From Nitrospirota bacterium (GTDB lineage Bacteria; Nitrospirota; Thermodesulfovibrionia; Thermodesulfovibrionales; Dissulfurispiraceae), in NCBI GenBank assembly GCA_016212685.1, contig JACREW010000229.1, positions 1 to 9,962 of the forward strand: 9,962 nt of DNA, read 5' to 3'. Shown piece after piece: positions 1 to 6,944 of the stretch (position 1 is the stretch's first letter; the number at the start of each line of letters is the position of its first letter). The notes under the pieces are model-generated. The model had not been told where the DNA came from. It ran no database searches and worked only from the letters and a program-made list of their open reading frames with translations. The translations under genes were made by a program, and so were the position numbers.

Positions 1-41
1 AGCTTCAATAACTCAGAGAATATAGTGTATACTTTGTTCAT
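1..41 (-). CDS. Probable IS4-type transposase, N-terminal end only
   Basis: Only 13 codons are inside the window; the reading starts at the ATG complementary to 39-41 and gives MNKVYTIFSELLK before running off the left edge. An AAGGAGGAA ribosome binding site lies just upstream of that ATG, so this is a real gene start. The N-terminus resembles, from memory, the opening of IS4-group transposases carrying a DUF4372 domain, which often begin MNK..T.FSQLL. The family call is inference from very few residues. The neighbouring 128-140 stretch looks like an insertion-sequence end and supports the idea. Confidence 0.45.
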   Translation of the reverse strand, partial: MNKVYTIFSELLK

Positions 42-140
42 GGTCTGTTCCTCCTTGCTGGTATAGGGTTTCGTCACTTCTATTATCCAACAATCGAGTG
101 TAACAGACCAAGACTTATTTACTTTTACCGGACACTATTG
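1..140 (-). mobile_element. Probable left part of an IS4-type insertion sequence (partial)
   Basis: A minus-strand transposase-like gene starts at 41. About 90 bp upstream of it the minus strand reads CAATAGTGTCCGG (128-140), which resembles the terminal repeats of some IS4-type elements as I remember them. The intervening 42-127 holds only the ribosome binding site and AT-rich leader. The opposite end is outside the window, so the terminal repeats cannot be compared and the exact boundary is uncertain by several bases. Confidence 0.4.
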
Positions 141-141
141 A

Positions 142-271
142 GATAAGATATAAAATATTTCCGCTTCATTCTCGGAAGGCATCCAGCCTTCCTCCGAAGC
201 TACGCCAGCCCGCTTAAACATCCATATTACGCTTGGGCTGCCGAAGTCGCTCCAATACTTTATATCTTATC
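142..271. repeat. Palindromic intergenic element with 18-bp terminal inverted repeats
   Basis: Positions 142-159 read GATAAGATATAAAATATT. Positions 254-271 are its reverse complement with one mismatch (17 of 18). Inside are GGAAGGC-ATCCA-GCCTTCC (about 175-193) and a CAGCCC/GGGCTG pair flanking an AT-rich loop. The whole 130-bp unit could therefore fold as a branched hairpin. It lies 14 bp beyond the icd stop codon, so in RNA it could end or stabilise the icd transcript. It is too short to code for protein. It could be a MITE-like or REP-like element. Confidence 0.65.
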
Positions 272-285
272 TTTCTATAGCTCTT

Positions 286-1497
286 CTATATCTCTTTTTT
301 CAGCTTCTCCGCAACCGCATCTATAAACTCTTCCGTCAATGCATATTTCTTCACCGGCGGTTCTGCGATAAGCATGAGGTCTTTTGTCATAATGCCGTTT
401 TCTACTGTCTTTACGACAATATCCTCGATAGTCTTTGCGAATTTCACGACATCGGGCGTATTATCAAGCTCCCCTCTTTTGGCAAGCGCACCTGTCCATG
501 CGAAAATTGATGCGATTGAATTCGTAGACGTAGGCTTCCCTTTAAGATGCTCGTAATAATGCCTCATCACCGTGCCGTGAGCGGCCTCATATTCGTATTT
601 GCCGTCAGGAGAAACCAGAACCGATGTCATAAGACCGAGGCTTCCGAAGCCGGTCGCCACCATATCGGACATGACATCCCCGTCGTAATTCATGCATGCC
701 CAGAGCATTCCGCCCTCGGACTTTATTACCTGCGCGACGGCATCGTCGATCAATAGATACCTGTAATTTATTCCGGCCTGTGCGAACTTATCCTTAACCT
801 TATCCGCTTCTTCGGCAAAGACGTCCCTGAAAAATCCGTGATACAGTTTCGAGATCGTATCCTTTGCCCCAAACCAGAGATCGACCTTTTCTCCGAGCGC
901 ATAATTGATGCAAGACCGGGCAAAACTCCTTATGGATTTTTCGGTATTGTGCATCCCCATGATAACGCCGTTGCCCTTGAAGTCATGTATTTTTATAACC
1001 TTCTTTTCGCTGCCGTCTTCAGGCGTGAAAACTATTTCAGCCGTGCCGGGCTTCTCTACAACATATTCGACATTCTTATATATGTCTCCGTAAGCATGCC
1101 GGCCTATGATAATCGGCTTCTGCCATTTGCGGACCGCAGGCGGGATGTTTTTTATGATTATGGGTTTTCTGAATACCGTTCCGTCTAAAATCGAGCGGAT
1201 TGTGCCGTTAGGGCTCTTCCACTGCTGTTTGAGATTGTATTCCTTTACCCTTGCAGCATTGGGCGTTATCGTGGCGCATTTTACTCCGATGCCGTATTCC
1301 TTTATCGCATTAGCCGCATCTACCGTAACTTTATCATCCGTTTCGTCCCTGTGCTTTATTCCGAGGTCATAATATTTCAGATCGACATCGAGAAACGGCA
1401 ATATCAGCTTTTCCTTTATGAGACGCCATATTATCCTTGTCATTTCATCGCCGTCCATCTCGACGATAGGATTTTTTACCCTTATCTTTTCCGGCAT
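286..1497 (-). CDS. icd: NADP-dependent isocitrate dehydrogenase (eukaryotic-type, 403 aa)
   Basis: Catalyses oxidative decarboxylation of isocitrate to 2-oxoglutarate with NADP in the cytoplasmic TCA cycle. The protein belongs to the dimeric eukaryotic/bacterial subfamily rather than the E. coli Icd type. It opens IVEMDGDEMTRIIW. The isocitrate site shows KSPNGTIRSILDGTVFR (residues 94-110) and IGRHAYGD (131-138). Lys212 sits in GAKDT, and the metal-binding aspartates are in LLIDD (248-252) and YDGDVMSD (271-278). EAAHGTVMRHY carries Arg312-His313, which match the residues that contact the NADP 2'-phosphate in human IDH1, so NADP specificity is likely. Length fits the family and nothing is missing. 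A GGAGAA ribosome binding site sits 5-6 nt before the ATG. The gene has its own promoter and appears monocistronic. Confidence 0.97.
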   Translation of the reverse strand: MPEKIRVKNPIVEMDGDEMTRIIWRLIKEKLILPFLDVDLKYYDLGIKHRDETDDKVTVDAANAIKEYGIGVKCATITPNAARVKEYNLKQQWKSPNGTIRSILDGTVFRKPIIIKNIPPAVRKWQKPIIIGRHAYGDIYKNVEYVVEKPGTAEIVFTPEDGSEKKVIKIHDFKGNGVIMGMHNTEKSIRSFARSCINYALGEKVDLWFGAKDTISKLYHGFFRDVFAEEADKVKDKFAQAGINYRYLLIDDAVAQVIKSEGGMLWACMNYDGDVMSDMVATGFGSLGLMTSVLVSPDGKYEYEAAHGTVMRHYYEHLKGKPTSTNSIASIFAWTGALAKRGELDNTPDVVKFAKTIEDIVVKTVENGIMTKDLMLIAEPPVKKYALTEEFIDAVAEKLKKEI

Positions 1498-1528
1498 TAT
1501 TTCTCCATGTTTTAAAATTAGAGTTACT

Positions 1529-1558
1529 AATCTAAAAGGTAACAGGTAACATTGTCAA
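1529..1558 (-). promoter_or_regulatory. sigma70-like promoter of icd
   Basis: On the minus strand TTGACA (complement of 1553-1558) is followed after 18 bp by TAGATT (complement of 1529-1534), about 30 bp before the icd start codon. The spacer holds two tandem GTTACC units separated by one base (1538-1550). A further inverted GTTAC copy lies at 1523-1527, so a regulator may bind here. Confidence 0.6.
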
Positions 1559-1573
1559 TCAATGATAAGCCAG

Positions 1574-1783
1574 CCATAATCCGTAGTCAAAACATCTCGA
1601 CACATAGTGAGGTATGTTTCAATGACTTTATCAGCGGAACTTTTTAACCGCATACTCTTATGTCCGTATTCTGCATCGGCGGCATCTATATTGATGAAGC
1701 ATGCAGTATTTTTGTTCTGCATAAAGAAAAACACTTATAAAGGCGTTGAAATAGACCTCACTATATGTCATTACGGATTATGG
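1574..1783. repeat. MITE-like element, about 210 bp, with long imperfect terminal inverted repeats
   Basis: The left end begins CCATAATCCGTA (1574-1585). The right end finishes with the exact reverse complement (1772-1783). Farther in, CATAGTGAGGT (1603-1613) pairs with ACCTCACTATA (1755-1765). The similarity continues inward through TTTCAA and CTTTAT blocks, so the arms are about 63 bp (1574-1636) and 52 bp (1732-1783). The left arm has about 11 extra bases. A second small hairpin, ATGCAG/CTGCAT, lies at 1701-1722. No protein of any length is supported. GATAAG motifs just outside both ends (1564-1569 and complement of 1787-1792) may extend the arms. No clear target-site duplication is visible. 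Confidence 0.7.
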
Positions 1784-3211
1784 AACCTTATCCCCTCCCG
1801 TCTCCCATCCTCCTCCGATGGCTTTATATAGACTGACTATATAACCGGATACCGCGGCCTCGCTCTGAGCTAACTGGCTTTCCGCGGACAGGAGCGAGCG
1901 TTCGGCATCGAGGACATTGAGATAGTCCGCAAGCCCCTTTGTGTAAAGCTCGGCAGCCAGCGAGAACGCCTCGCGGCTTGATGCGACAGAAGCCGCGAGA
2001 TCCTTTCTGCGCTCCTCCTCCTTTGCGTAGGCTACAAGGGCGTTTTCAACTTCTTCCAGCGCGGCCATAATAGTCTGTTCGTAGCGTATAAGCGCCTGCT
2101 CATGCCGCGCGTCCTGCGCCTGTATGTTCGACGTTATCCGGCCTCCTGAGAATATGGGCAGCCTGAGAGAAGGGCCGATATTCCAGAAACGGCTTCCTGC
2201 AAAACCCATGTCTCTATCCTCCGCTCCCTGAAGCCCGAACGAGCCTGTAAGCGAAAAGCGGGGAAAAAGGTCGGCCTTTGCCGCGCCGATGCGCGCCGAT
2301 GCGGCGGCGAGGTCGCGCTCTGCCCTGCGTATATCGGGCCTTCTAAGCAGTAATTCCGAGGGCAGTCCGGCTGTTATGCCTATGGCGGGCACGGGAATAG
2401 CCGAACGTTTTGACAATTCCTGCCATAAAGCTCCCGGCTCTTTGCCGAGCAGAACGGCAATGCGGTGCGCGGCCTGCTTGATGGATTTTTGTATGAGCGG
2501 TATCTGCGCCTTTGTTGAAGTGAGAAGCGATTCAGCCCTCGCAACGTCTAAAAATGAGATAAGACCCGCTTTGTAACGGACTCTTATGAGATCAAGGCTC
2601 TCAGCCTGAGAGCGCGCATTCGCTTCAAGGACATCAAGCTGTTTCTGAAGTCCCCTCAGTTCTATGTAATTCTTTGCCGCCTCTCCTAAAACCGATACCA
2701 TCACCATGCGTCCCGATTCTAAAGCGGCGTCTACATCAGCCCCCGCAGCCTCCACTGCCCGGCGCACTCCGCCGAAAAAGTCAATCTCCCACGAGGCGTC
2801 GAAACCGGCCTGAAACAGGCTGTAAGTGCTGCCTCCGGTAGTCTTGCTTAGAGGCGCGTTTTCGCTCGTCCGGTTGCGGCTGTAAGAGCCGGATGCCTGA
2901 AGATTGGGCCAGAACGCGGCATCGGTAACGCCGTAAAGCGCCCTTACTTCTTTGATGCGGGCCCCGGCTATGCGTATATCCCTGTTGGATTTCACGCCAT
3001 CCTCTATGAGCGAGTCAAGCAAAGGATCGTTAAAGGTCTTCCACCACTTCCCGTAGTCTATAACCTGATCCTTAACGGGCTGAGTTTCGCTGAATGAGGC
3101 GGGGATTTTCACATCCGGCTTTTTATAATTCGGCCCCACGCTGCAGCCAATAAAAGCAAATAAAATAACTGCAAAAAAGACAAGGCATTGGAGCGGCTTC
3201 GGCGATTTCAT
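1778..3211 (-). CDS. NodT-family outer-membrane efflux lipoprotein (TolC-like)
   Basis: Outer-membrane channel that completes the tripartite exporter by joining the adaptor encoded just upstream. The 477-residue protein has a lipoprotein signal peptide ending in FIGC (Cys23 would be lipidated). This is followed by CSVGPNYKKPDV, the hallmark opening of the NodT/OprM group. The body shows the two OEP repeats of the TolC fold, roughly residues 65-255 and 280-460, with RPDIRRAERDLAAASARIGAAKADLFPRFSLTG typed regions in the second half. Its ATG overlaps the adaptor stop as ATGA, indicating translational coupling. The last codons, reading V-P-stop, fall in the right arm of the neighbouring MITE-like element, so the C-terminal tail was probably altered by that insertion. 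The substrate is unknown. Confidence 0.93.
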   Translation of the reverse strand: MKSPKPLQCLVFFAVILFAFIGCSVGPNYKKPDVKIPASFSETQPVKDQVIDYGKWWKTFNDPLLDSLIEDGVKSNRDIRIAGARIKEVRALYGVTDAAFWPNLQASGSYSRNRTSENAPLSKTTGGSTYSLFQAGFDASWEIDFFGGVRRAVEAAGADVDAALESGRMVMVSVLGEAAKNYIELRGLQKQLDVLEANARSQAESLDLIRVRYKAGLISFLDVARAESLLTSTKAQIPLIQKSIKQAAHRIAVLLGKEPGALWQELSKRSAIPVPAIGITAGLPSELLLRRPDIRRAERDLAAASARIGAAKADLFPRFSLTGSFGLQGAEDRDMGFAGSRFWNIGPSLRLPIFSGGRITSNIQAQDARHEQALIRYEQTIMAALEEVENALVAYAKEEERRKDLAASVASSREAFSLAAELYTKGLADYLNVLDAERSLLSAESQLAQSEAAVSGYIVSLYKAIGGGWETGGDKVP

Positions 3212-4200
3212 TTTTTACCTCTGCCGTTCTTTCCCTGAGCCTTATTTGTTCCGTCCGATACGGCCGCCACAGGCGGGGCATCTATAAATACATCCATGAG
3301 TTGTCCGACATACACCGGCAACTGGGATCGGTCAAAGCTGTAAACCACCTGCATGACCCTCGTGTCCACCCGCTCTGTGCTGTCTCCCGTAAGGGATTTC
3401 TTAGGTATAACATAAGGCTCTGTACGCTCGTAAGTGAGTTGGGTCTTCATCTCCCTGTTGCCGCGGATAAATGCTAACGCAGACGCATCTTTCTTAAATC
3501 TCCATGCATCATTTTCGTCCACATCCACGCGCACATGCAGCCTGTCGAGATTGCCGAGGAGCATAAGCGGCTTCTGTAGCGCTCCGGTCTGGGCATATTC
3601 GCCCGGCCTTACATTGATCTGAAGGATTTCGCCGTTTACCGGCGCGCGCACCGTAAGGCGCTCTATAGTGGTTTGTACGGCTTTGACTTCAGCCTCTACC
3701 GCGATCACCGCCGCCTTGGCGCTTTCGAGTTTCGCCTCGGCGAGCAATTCGGCGTTGCGGCGTTTTTCCATCTCATCTACGCTGACCGCCCGGCTGTCGG
3801 TCACGCCTTTCACACGCGCATATTGCGTCCGGTAATCCTGCAGCGAAGCCTTAGCTTCCTCCACAGATGCCTTAGCCTTAACAATGTTTGATTGCTTGAC
3901 AAGCAGTTCGGAACGCAGTTCCCGGTCGTCGAGCGTGAAAAGCGAATCGCCGGCCTTTACCCTGCTTCCAACTTTCACAAATACTTTAGTCACGATGCCC
4001 GGCAGGTTTGTGCCCACGGCGATGTTCTCCGTGCTCGCCTCGATAATGCCGGCTCCCGCTATATATGATCTAAAGGGCGCCTGCGCCGGCTGCACCACCG
4101 GCGGAGGGACCAGCGCCGGTTTTCTGGCGGACATAACCGAAAAAACGGCAAAGAGGGCGCCTGCCGCCGCCAAAACAGGTAAAAGATATTTGCGTATCAT
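3208..4200 (-). CDS. HlyD/DevB-type membrane-fusion adaptor of an ABC exporter
   Basis: Periplasmic adaptor anchored in the inner membrane by one N-terminal helix (about residues 5-23). It links the ATPase-permease pair to the outer-membrane channel. The first lipoyl half lies at about 65-92 (PGIVTKVFVKVGSRVKAGD). A long alanine- and lysine-rich coiled-coil hairpin follows at about 95-180. The second lipoyl half is at 183-206 (TVRAPVNGEILQINVRPGEY), then beta-barrel sequence to about 310 and a basic tail ending GRGKK. At 330 residues it is a normal size. The order adaptor, ATPase, permease plus the sequence style resemble DevB of cyanobacterial DevBCA and the MacA-like group. An AAGGAGA ribosome binding site precedes the ATG. 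The gap to the ATPase gene is 32 nt. Confidence 0.92.
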   Translation of the reverse strand: MIRKYLLPVLAAAGALFAVFSVMSARKPALVPPPVVQPAQAPFRSYIAGAGIIEASTENIAVGTNLPGIVTKVFVKVGSRVKAGDSLFTLDDRELRSELLVKQSNIVKAKASVEEAKASLQDYRTQYARVKGVTDSRAVSVDEMEKRRNAELLAEAKLESAKAAVIAVEAEVKAVQTTIERLTVRAPVNGEILQINVRPGEYAQTGALQKPLMLLGNLDRLHVRVDVDENDAWRFKKDASALAFIRGNREMKTQLTYERTEPYVIPKKSLTGDSTERVDTRVMQVVYSFDRSQLPVYVGQLMDVFIDAPPVAAVSDGTNKAQGKNGRGKK

Positions 4201-4232
4201 AAATTTTCTCCTTTATCTCAAAATAATATATG

Positions 4233-4988
4233 TCATTTTCCCATATCCTGAGGCGAGTCTGATACATCCACTATCCTGCCGTCATCCATCTTGGCGATGC
4301 GATCCGCGAAGTCGAAAATGCGCGGGTCGTGGGTAACGATCACCAGCGCCCGGTCTGCGCAAAGCGCCGCATACTGTAAGAGTTCCATTATCCTAAATCC
4401 TGTCTCATGATCGAGCGCGCTCGTGGGCTCGTCGCACACGATGAGCCGAGGCTCATGCACGAGCGACCGGGCGATTGCCACCCGCTGCTGCTGCCCTCCC
4501 GAAAGCTGGGCAGGCAAGGCATTAAGCCTGTCGCCGAGGCCGACATTCTTCAAAGTCTCTCCCGCCTTTTGCACGGCGGTCTTCCGGTCAATCCTCCTGA
4601 TGAGCAGCGGAACCGCAACATTCTCGGCAGCGGTCAGCGTGGGAATGAGGTTGAACGATTGGAAGACAAAGCCCACCTGCTCGCCCCGATAGCGGGTTTT
4701 TTCAAGATCGCTCATGCTTTTAAAGTTCTTTCCGAAAAGCACACAATCCCCTTCATCCTGGTCGAGAATCCCTGCCATTATCGAGATAAGTGTAGTCTTG
4801 CCGCAGCCTGAAGGCCCCACGAGCATGGTAAGCTCGCCGGTGCGGACTTCCAGATTAATGCCGTTCAGCGCGTTCACCGTTTCGCTGCCGCTTCCATATG
4901 CCTTCGTTATCCCTTTGCAATGCACTGCCACGGCCTTTGTCGAGGTTTCTTCATCGCAGGGGAATGGATTATTTTTTTGTATAGTCAT
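4233..4988 (-). CDS. ABC transporter ATP-binding protein (LolD/MacB/DevA type)
   Basis: Cytoplasmic ATPase that powers the adjacent FtsX-like permease. All motifs are intact in 251 residues: Walker A GPSGCGKTT (58-66), Q-loop Gln110 in VFQSFNLIPTLTAAENV, signature LSGGQ (162-166), Walker B LIVCDEP with catalytic Glu187, D-loop SALD, and switch histidine His220 in IVTHD. The SFNLIPTLTA-ENV segment after the Q-loop is typical of the MacB/LolD/DevA branch, which couples to four-helix permeases rather than to classical importers. The start chosen gives about 20 extra residues before the first beta strand. An AGGA ribosome binding site overlaps the permease stop, and the gap to that gene is only 9 nt. 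Confidence 0.95.
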   Translation of the reverse strand: MTIQKNNPFPCDEETSTKAVAVHCKGITKAYGSGSETVNALNGINLEVRTGELTMLVGPSGCGKTTLISIMAGILDQDEGDCVLFGKNFKSMSDLEKTRYRGEQVGFVFQSFNLIPTLTAAENVAVPLLIRRIDRKTAVQKAGETLKNVGLGDRLNALPAQLSGGQQQRVAIARSLVHEPRLIVCDEPTSALDHETGFRIMELLQYAALCADRALVIVTHDPRIFDFADRIAKMDDGRIVDVSDSPQDMGK

Positions 4989-4997
4989 AAATTTATC

Positions 4998-6158
4998 CTA
5001 AGTCTTAAAAACTATTGCCGGTTCCAGCTTCATTACCTTTCGTATGCTGAGAAGGGCTGCGAACACGCAGATAAGGCTTATCGCTACAGCGGTAATTACG
5101 AGAAGCTGCCACGGCAGCCTGAACGCCAGTTCCGTGTCCTTGACGAGCTTGCCGAATGCGGTTGCGGCGCCTACGCCGAGGCCGTAGCCGATGCTCCCGA
5201 CCATCAGCGCCTGAAGCACAATCATGCCGAGAAGGGTTTTATTGGTAGTCCCCATCGCCTTAAGCGTGCCGAAGTGCCTGAGATTTTCGAGTGTGAAGCT
5301 GTAGAAAGTCTGGCCCGCTATTGCCGTGCCGACAATAAAGCCTAAAAGCACCGCCATGCCGAAATTTATAGGGATGCCGGTGTATTTCATGTAATACCTT
5401 ATGGTCAATTCTTTGAACTCGTCGCGCGTATAAGCCGCAAGACCGGTGACGGCCTTGATCCGGGAGGCGAGCGCTTTAACATCCTCGCCCGGTTTTGCCT
5501 TAACGAGGACAAAAGAAAGAAGTTTCCGCTCTTTAGGGGCAAAGGTGGTAGCCCTCGAATATGTAGTGTAGATAACGGGCTGGGACTGAAATGTCCTGGA
5601 CACTTTGCATATGCCTGCCACGGATGCCCGGTTGTCATTAATTTCCAGAGTATCGCCTATAGCGAGGGGAATGCGCTTTTGGCCGGGAACCGGCGACGGC
5701 TTGGACAGCTTGCCTGCAGCCCCTACAGTGTCCACAATCACCGCCTCGCTGCGCCTCAAATCAGCGGCCTGTCCCTTCAGCATAACAGGCGGAGAGCCGA
5801 TAAGCGTGGCGTCGTCGAGGCCGATTACAATTACCGTCTGATAATTGCCGTTTTCAAGCTTTGCCTTGAGTAGCCCCTTGTACAGCGGAACCGCCCACTC
5901 AACGCCGTCAACGCCTCTCGTTCTGTAAAGCTGCATGTCCTGCATGGGTTTTATGTCGTCCACGAACTGGACTTTCGGGTCCATGACCCAGATGTCGGCT
6001 ATAGCGGTATCGGTTATAAAGCCGAATGTCCTCGTCATAAGTCCGGTAAAGATGGCAAGCTGCTCCGTGATAAGGAACGAAGCAAAGGCAAGCCCCATGA
6101 CAATGCCCAGATACTTGGCCCTGTCGCCCACAAGCATCTTTATCGCGACAAACCTCAT
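4998..6158 (-). CDS. FtsX/MacB-like ABC permease (DevC type)
   Basis: Inner-membrane permease of the tripartite exporter. The 386-residue chain has the 1+3 helix plan of the MacB/FtsX/DevC superfamily: one helix at about 17-40, a large periplasmic domain at about 45-260, then helices at about 264-288, 308-337 and 350-372. The C-terminus LEPAIVFKT is the usual cytoplasmic tail of this superfamily. The stretch LRHFGTLKAMG between helices 2 and 3 matches the coupling region that contacts the ATPase. Length is close to cyanobacterial DevC and shorter than MacB, which carries a fused ATPase. The ATG overlaps the regulator stop codon as ATGA, so the two are translationally coupled. MacB- and DevC-type proteins act as mechanotransducers pushing periplasmic substrates out; the substrate here is not known. 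Confidence 0.92.
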   Translation of the reverse strand: MRFVAIKMLVGDRAKYLGIVMGLAFASFLITEQLAIFTGLMTRTFGFITDTAIADIWVMDPKVQFVDDIKPMQDMQLYRTRGVDGVEWAVPLYKGLLKAKLENGNYQTVIVIGLDDATLIGSPPVMLKGQAADLRRSEAVIVDTVGAAGKLSKPSPVPGQKRIPLAIGDTLEINDNRASVAGICKVSRTFQSQPVIYTTYSRATTFAPKERKLLSFVLVKAKPGEDVKALASRIKAVTGLAAYTRDEFKELTIRYYMKYTGIPINFGMAVLLGFIVGTAIAGQTFYSFTLENLRHFGTLKAMGTTNKTLLGMIVLQALMVGSIGYGLGVGAATAFGKLVKDTELAFRLPWQLLVITAVAISLICVFAALLSIRKVMKLEPAIVFKT

Positions 6159-6817
6159 TTAGTTTTTCTCCCGCCGTTTTTTCGAGATTGCCTCAGTGCG
6201 CATAGGGAAAATTGCGATATATGCTCCGCGAGCCGCTCGATTTCGCTGCCCTTGAATTTGCCCGGAGCCAGGCGCTCCAGAACCGGCGCAGCATGACAAT
6301 AAAATACGCATTGTCCCACAATGCTGTTGGCGAAGTAGCGCATATCGGAAGACGCGGCCTTGCCTATCATCTCTCCTATAATTCCAGTAAGCGTCTCATA
6401 TGTGGGTCGTATGGATTCCTCCACAAGACTGTCGAGGGCGGCAGTGGGATCGGCCAATTCCCTGATCATAAGCTTACCGTGCCATGACGGTCTTCCTTCA
6501 TCGAGAATGCGATACAGAAAAGATCTGATAAAAGCCTCCAGCCGTTCCTCGGCCGATGCGATCTTCGACAGCCCGAGGGCGGGAGGAAATTTTTCGAGTG
6601 CGCGGCGGTGGGCGTACTTGAGCACCTCTATGTAGAGACGATCCTTGTCGCCGAAATGATAATTTACCGCAGCCACATTAGCACCGGCGCGGCTGCATAT
6701 TTCCCGCACGGTAGCGCTGCGAAAACCCTTTTCGGCAAAGACCTCGCCTGCCGCCTCCAGAAGCCGTTGGCGGGTATCTTCGGCAGATTCCGGCGGCGTG
6801 AGTTTCTTTTTATGCAT
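6155..6817 (-). CDS. TetR-family repressor with CecR-like (DUF1956) C-terminal domain
   Basis: Probable local repressor of the exporter operon it heads. The DNA-binding domain covers about residues 12-62 (DTRQRLLEAAGEVFAEKGF, then TVREICSRAGANVAAVNYHFGDKDRLY). The ligand domain (WHGKLMIRELADPTAALDSLVEESIRPTYE) resembles the CecR/DUF1956 type. In E. coli, cecR heads an operon with an HlyD-type adaptor and ABC genes, so the layout is similar although the permease class differs. Start choice: the open frame extends to a TTG at 6841, but that lies inside the predicted -10 box. ATG at 6832 would leave almost no leader. ATG at 6817 gives the typical MHKKKLTPPE opening, with 220 residues. The ribosome binding site is weak. 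Confidence 0.9.
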   Translation of the reverse strand: MHKKKLTPPESAEDTRQRLLEAAGEVFAEKGFRSATVREICSRAGANVAAVNYHFGDKDRLYIEVLKYAHRRALEKFPPALGLSKIASAEERLEAFIRSFLYRILDEGRPSWHGKLMIRELADPTAALDSLVEESIRPTYETLTGIIGEMIGKAASSDMRYFANSIVGQCVFYCHAAPVLERLAPGKFKGSEIERLAEHISQFSLCALRQSRKNGGRKTK

Positions 6818-6840
6818 CTTCAAAACACTCATTTCAAACA

Positions 6841-6870
6841 ATTGTATAAAACATGTGTTTTAAAAGTCAA
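6841..6870 (-). promoter_or_regulatory. Promoter of the regulator-exporter operon
   Basis: Minus-strand TTGACT (complement of 6865-6870) and TACAAT (complement of 6841-6846) are separated by 18 bp, each matching consensus at five of six positions. Transcription would start near 6834, giving a very short leader before the ATG at 6817. Confidence 0.7.
6847..6862. promoter_or_regulatory. Likely TetR operator palindrome
   Basis: The plus strand reads TAAAACA-TG-TGTTTTA, a perfect 7-bp inverted repeat with a 2-bp centre. It sits entirely between the -35 and -10 boxes of the operon promoter, where a bound TetR dimer would block RNA polymerase. Assignment to this regulator is inference from position and symmetry. 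Confidence 0.65.
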
Positions 6871-6944
6871 GCGCATAAACGGTTTCTCATCGCGTTATTT
6901 AAGGCTTTGAGAATATATCTGTTATCCATTTACGGATTATGAGT

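Noticed and set aside
374..1372. Several plus-strand open frames opposite icd
   Set aside because: They are antisense shadows of a highly conserved enzyme gene, have no ribosome binding sites and give no recognisable protein.
4070..4267. 65-codon minus-strand frame overlapping the adaptor start and the ATPase end
   Set aside because: It is out of frame with both genes, has no ribosome binding site and is not protein-like.
3884..5345. Plus-strand open frames of 90-150 codons opposite the ATPase and permease genes
   Set aside because: They are antisense to intact conserved genes in GC-rich coding sequence, with compositions typical of shadow frames.
6818..6841. Extended regulator start at TTG 6841
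   Set aside because: It lies within the predicted -10 box, so a transcript from that promoter would not include it.
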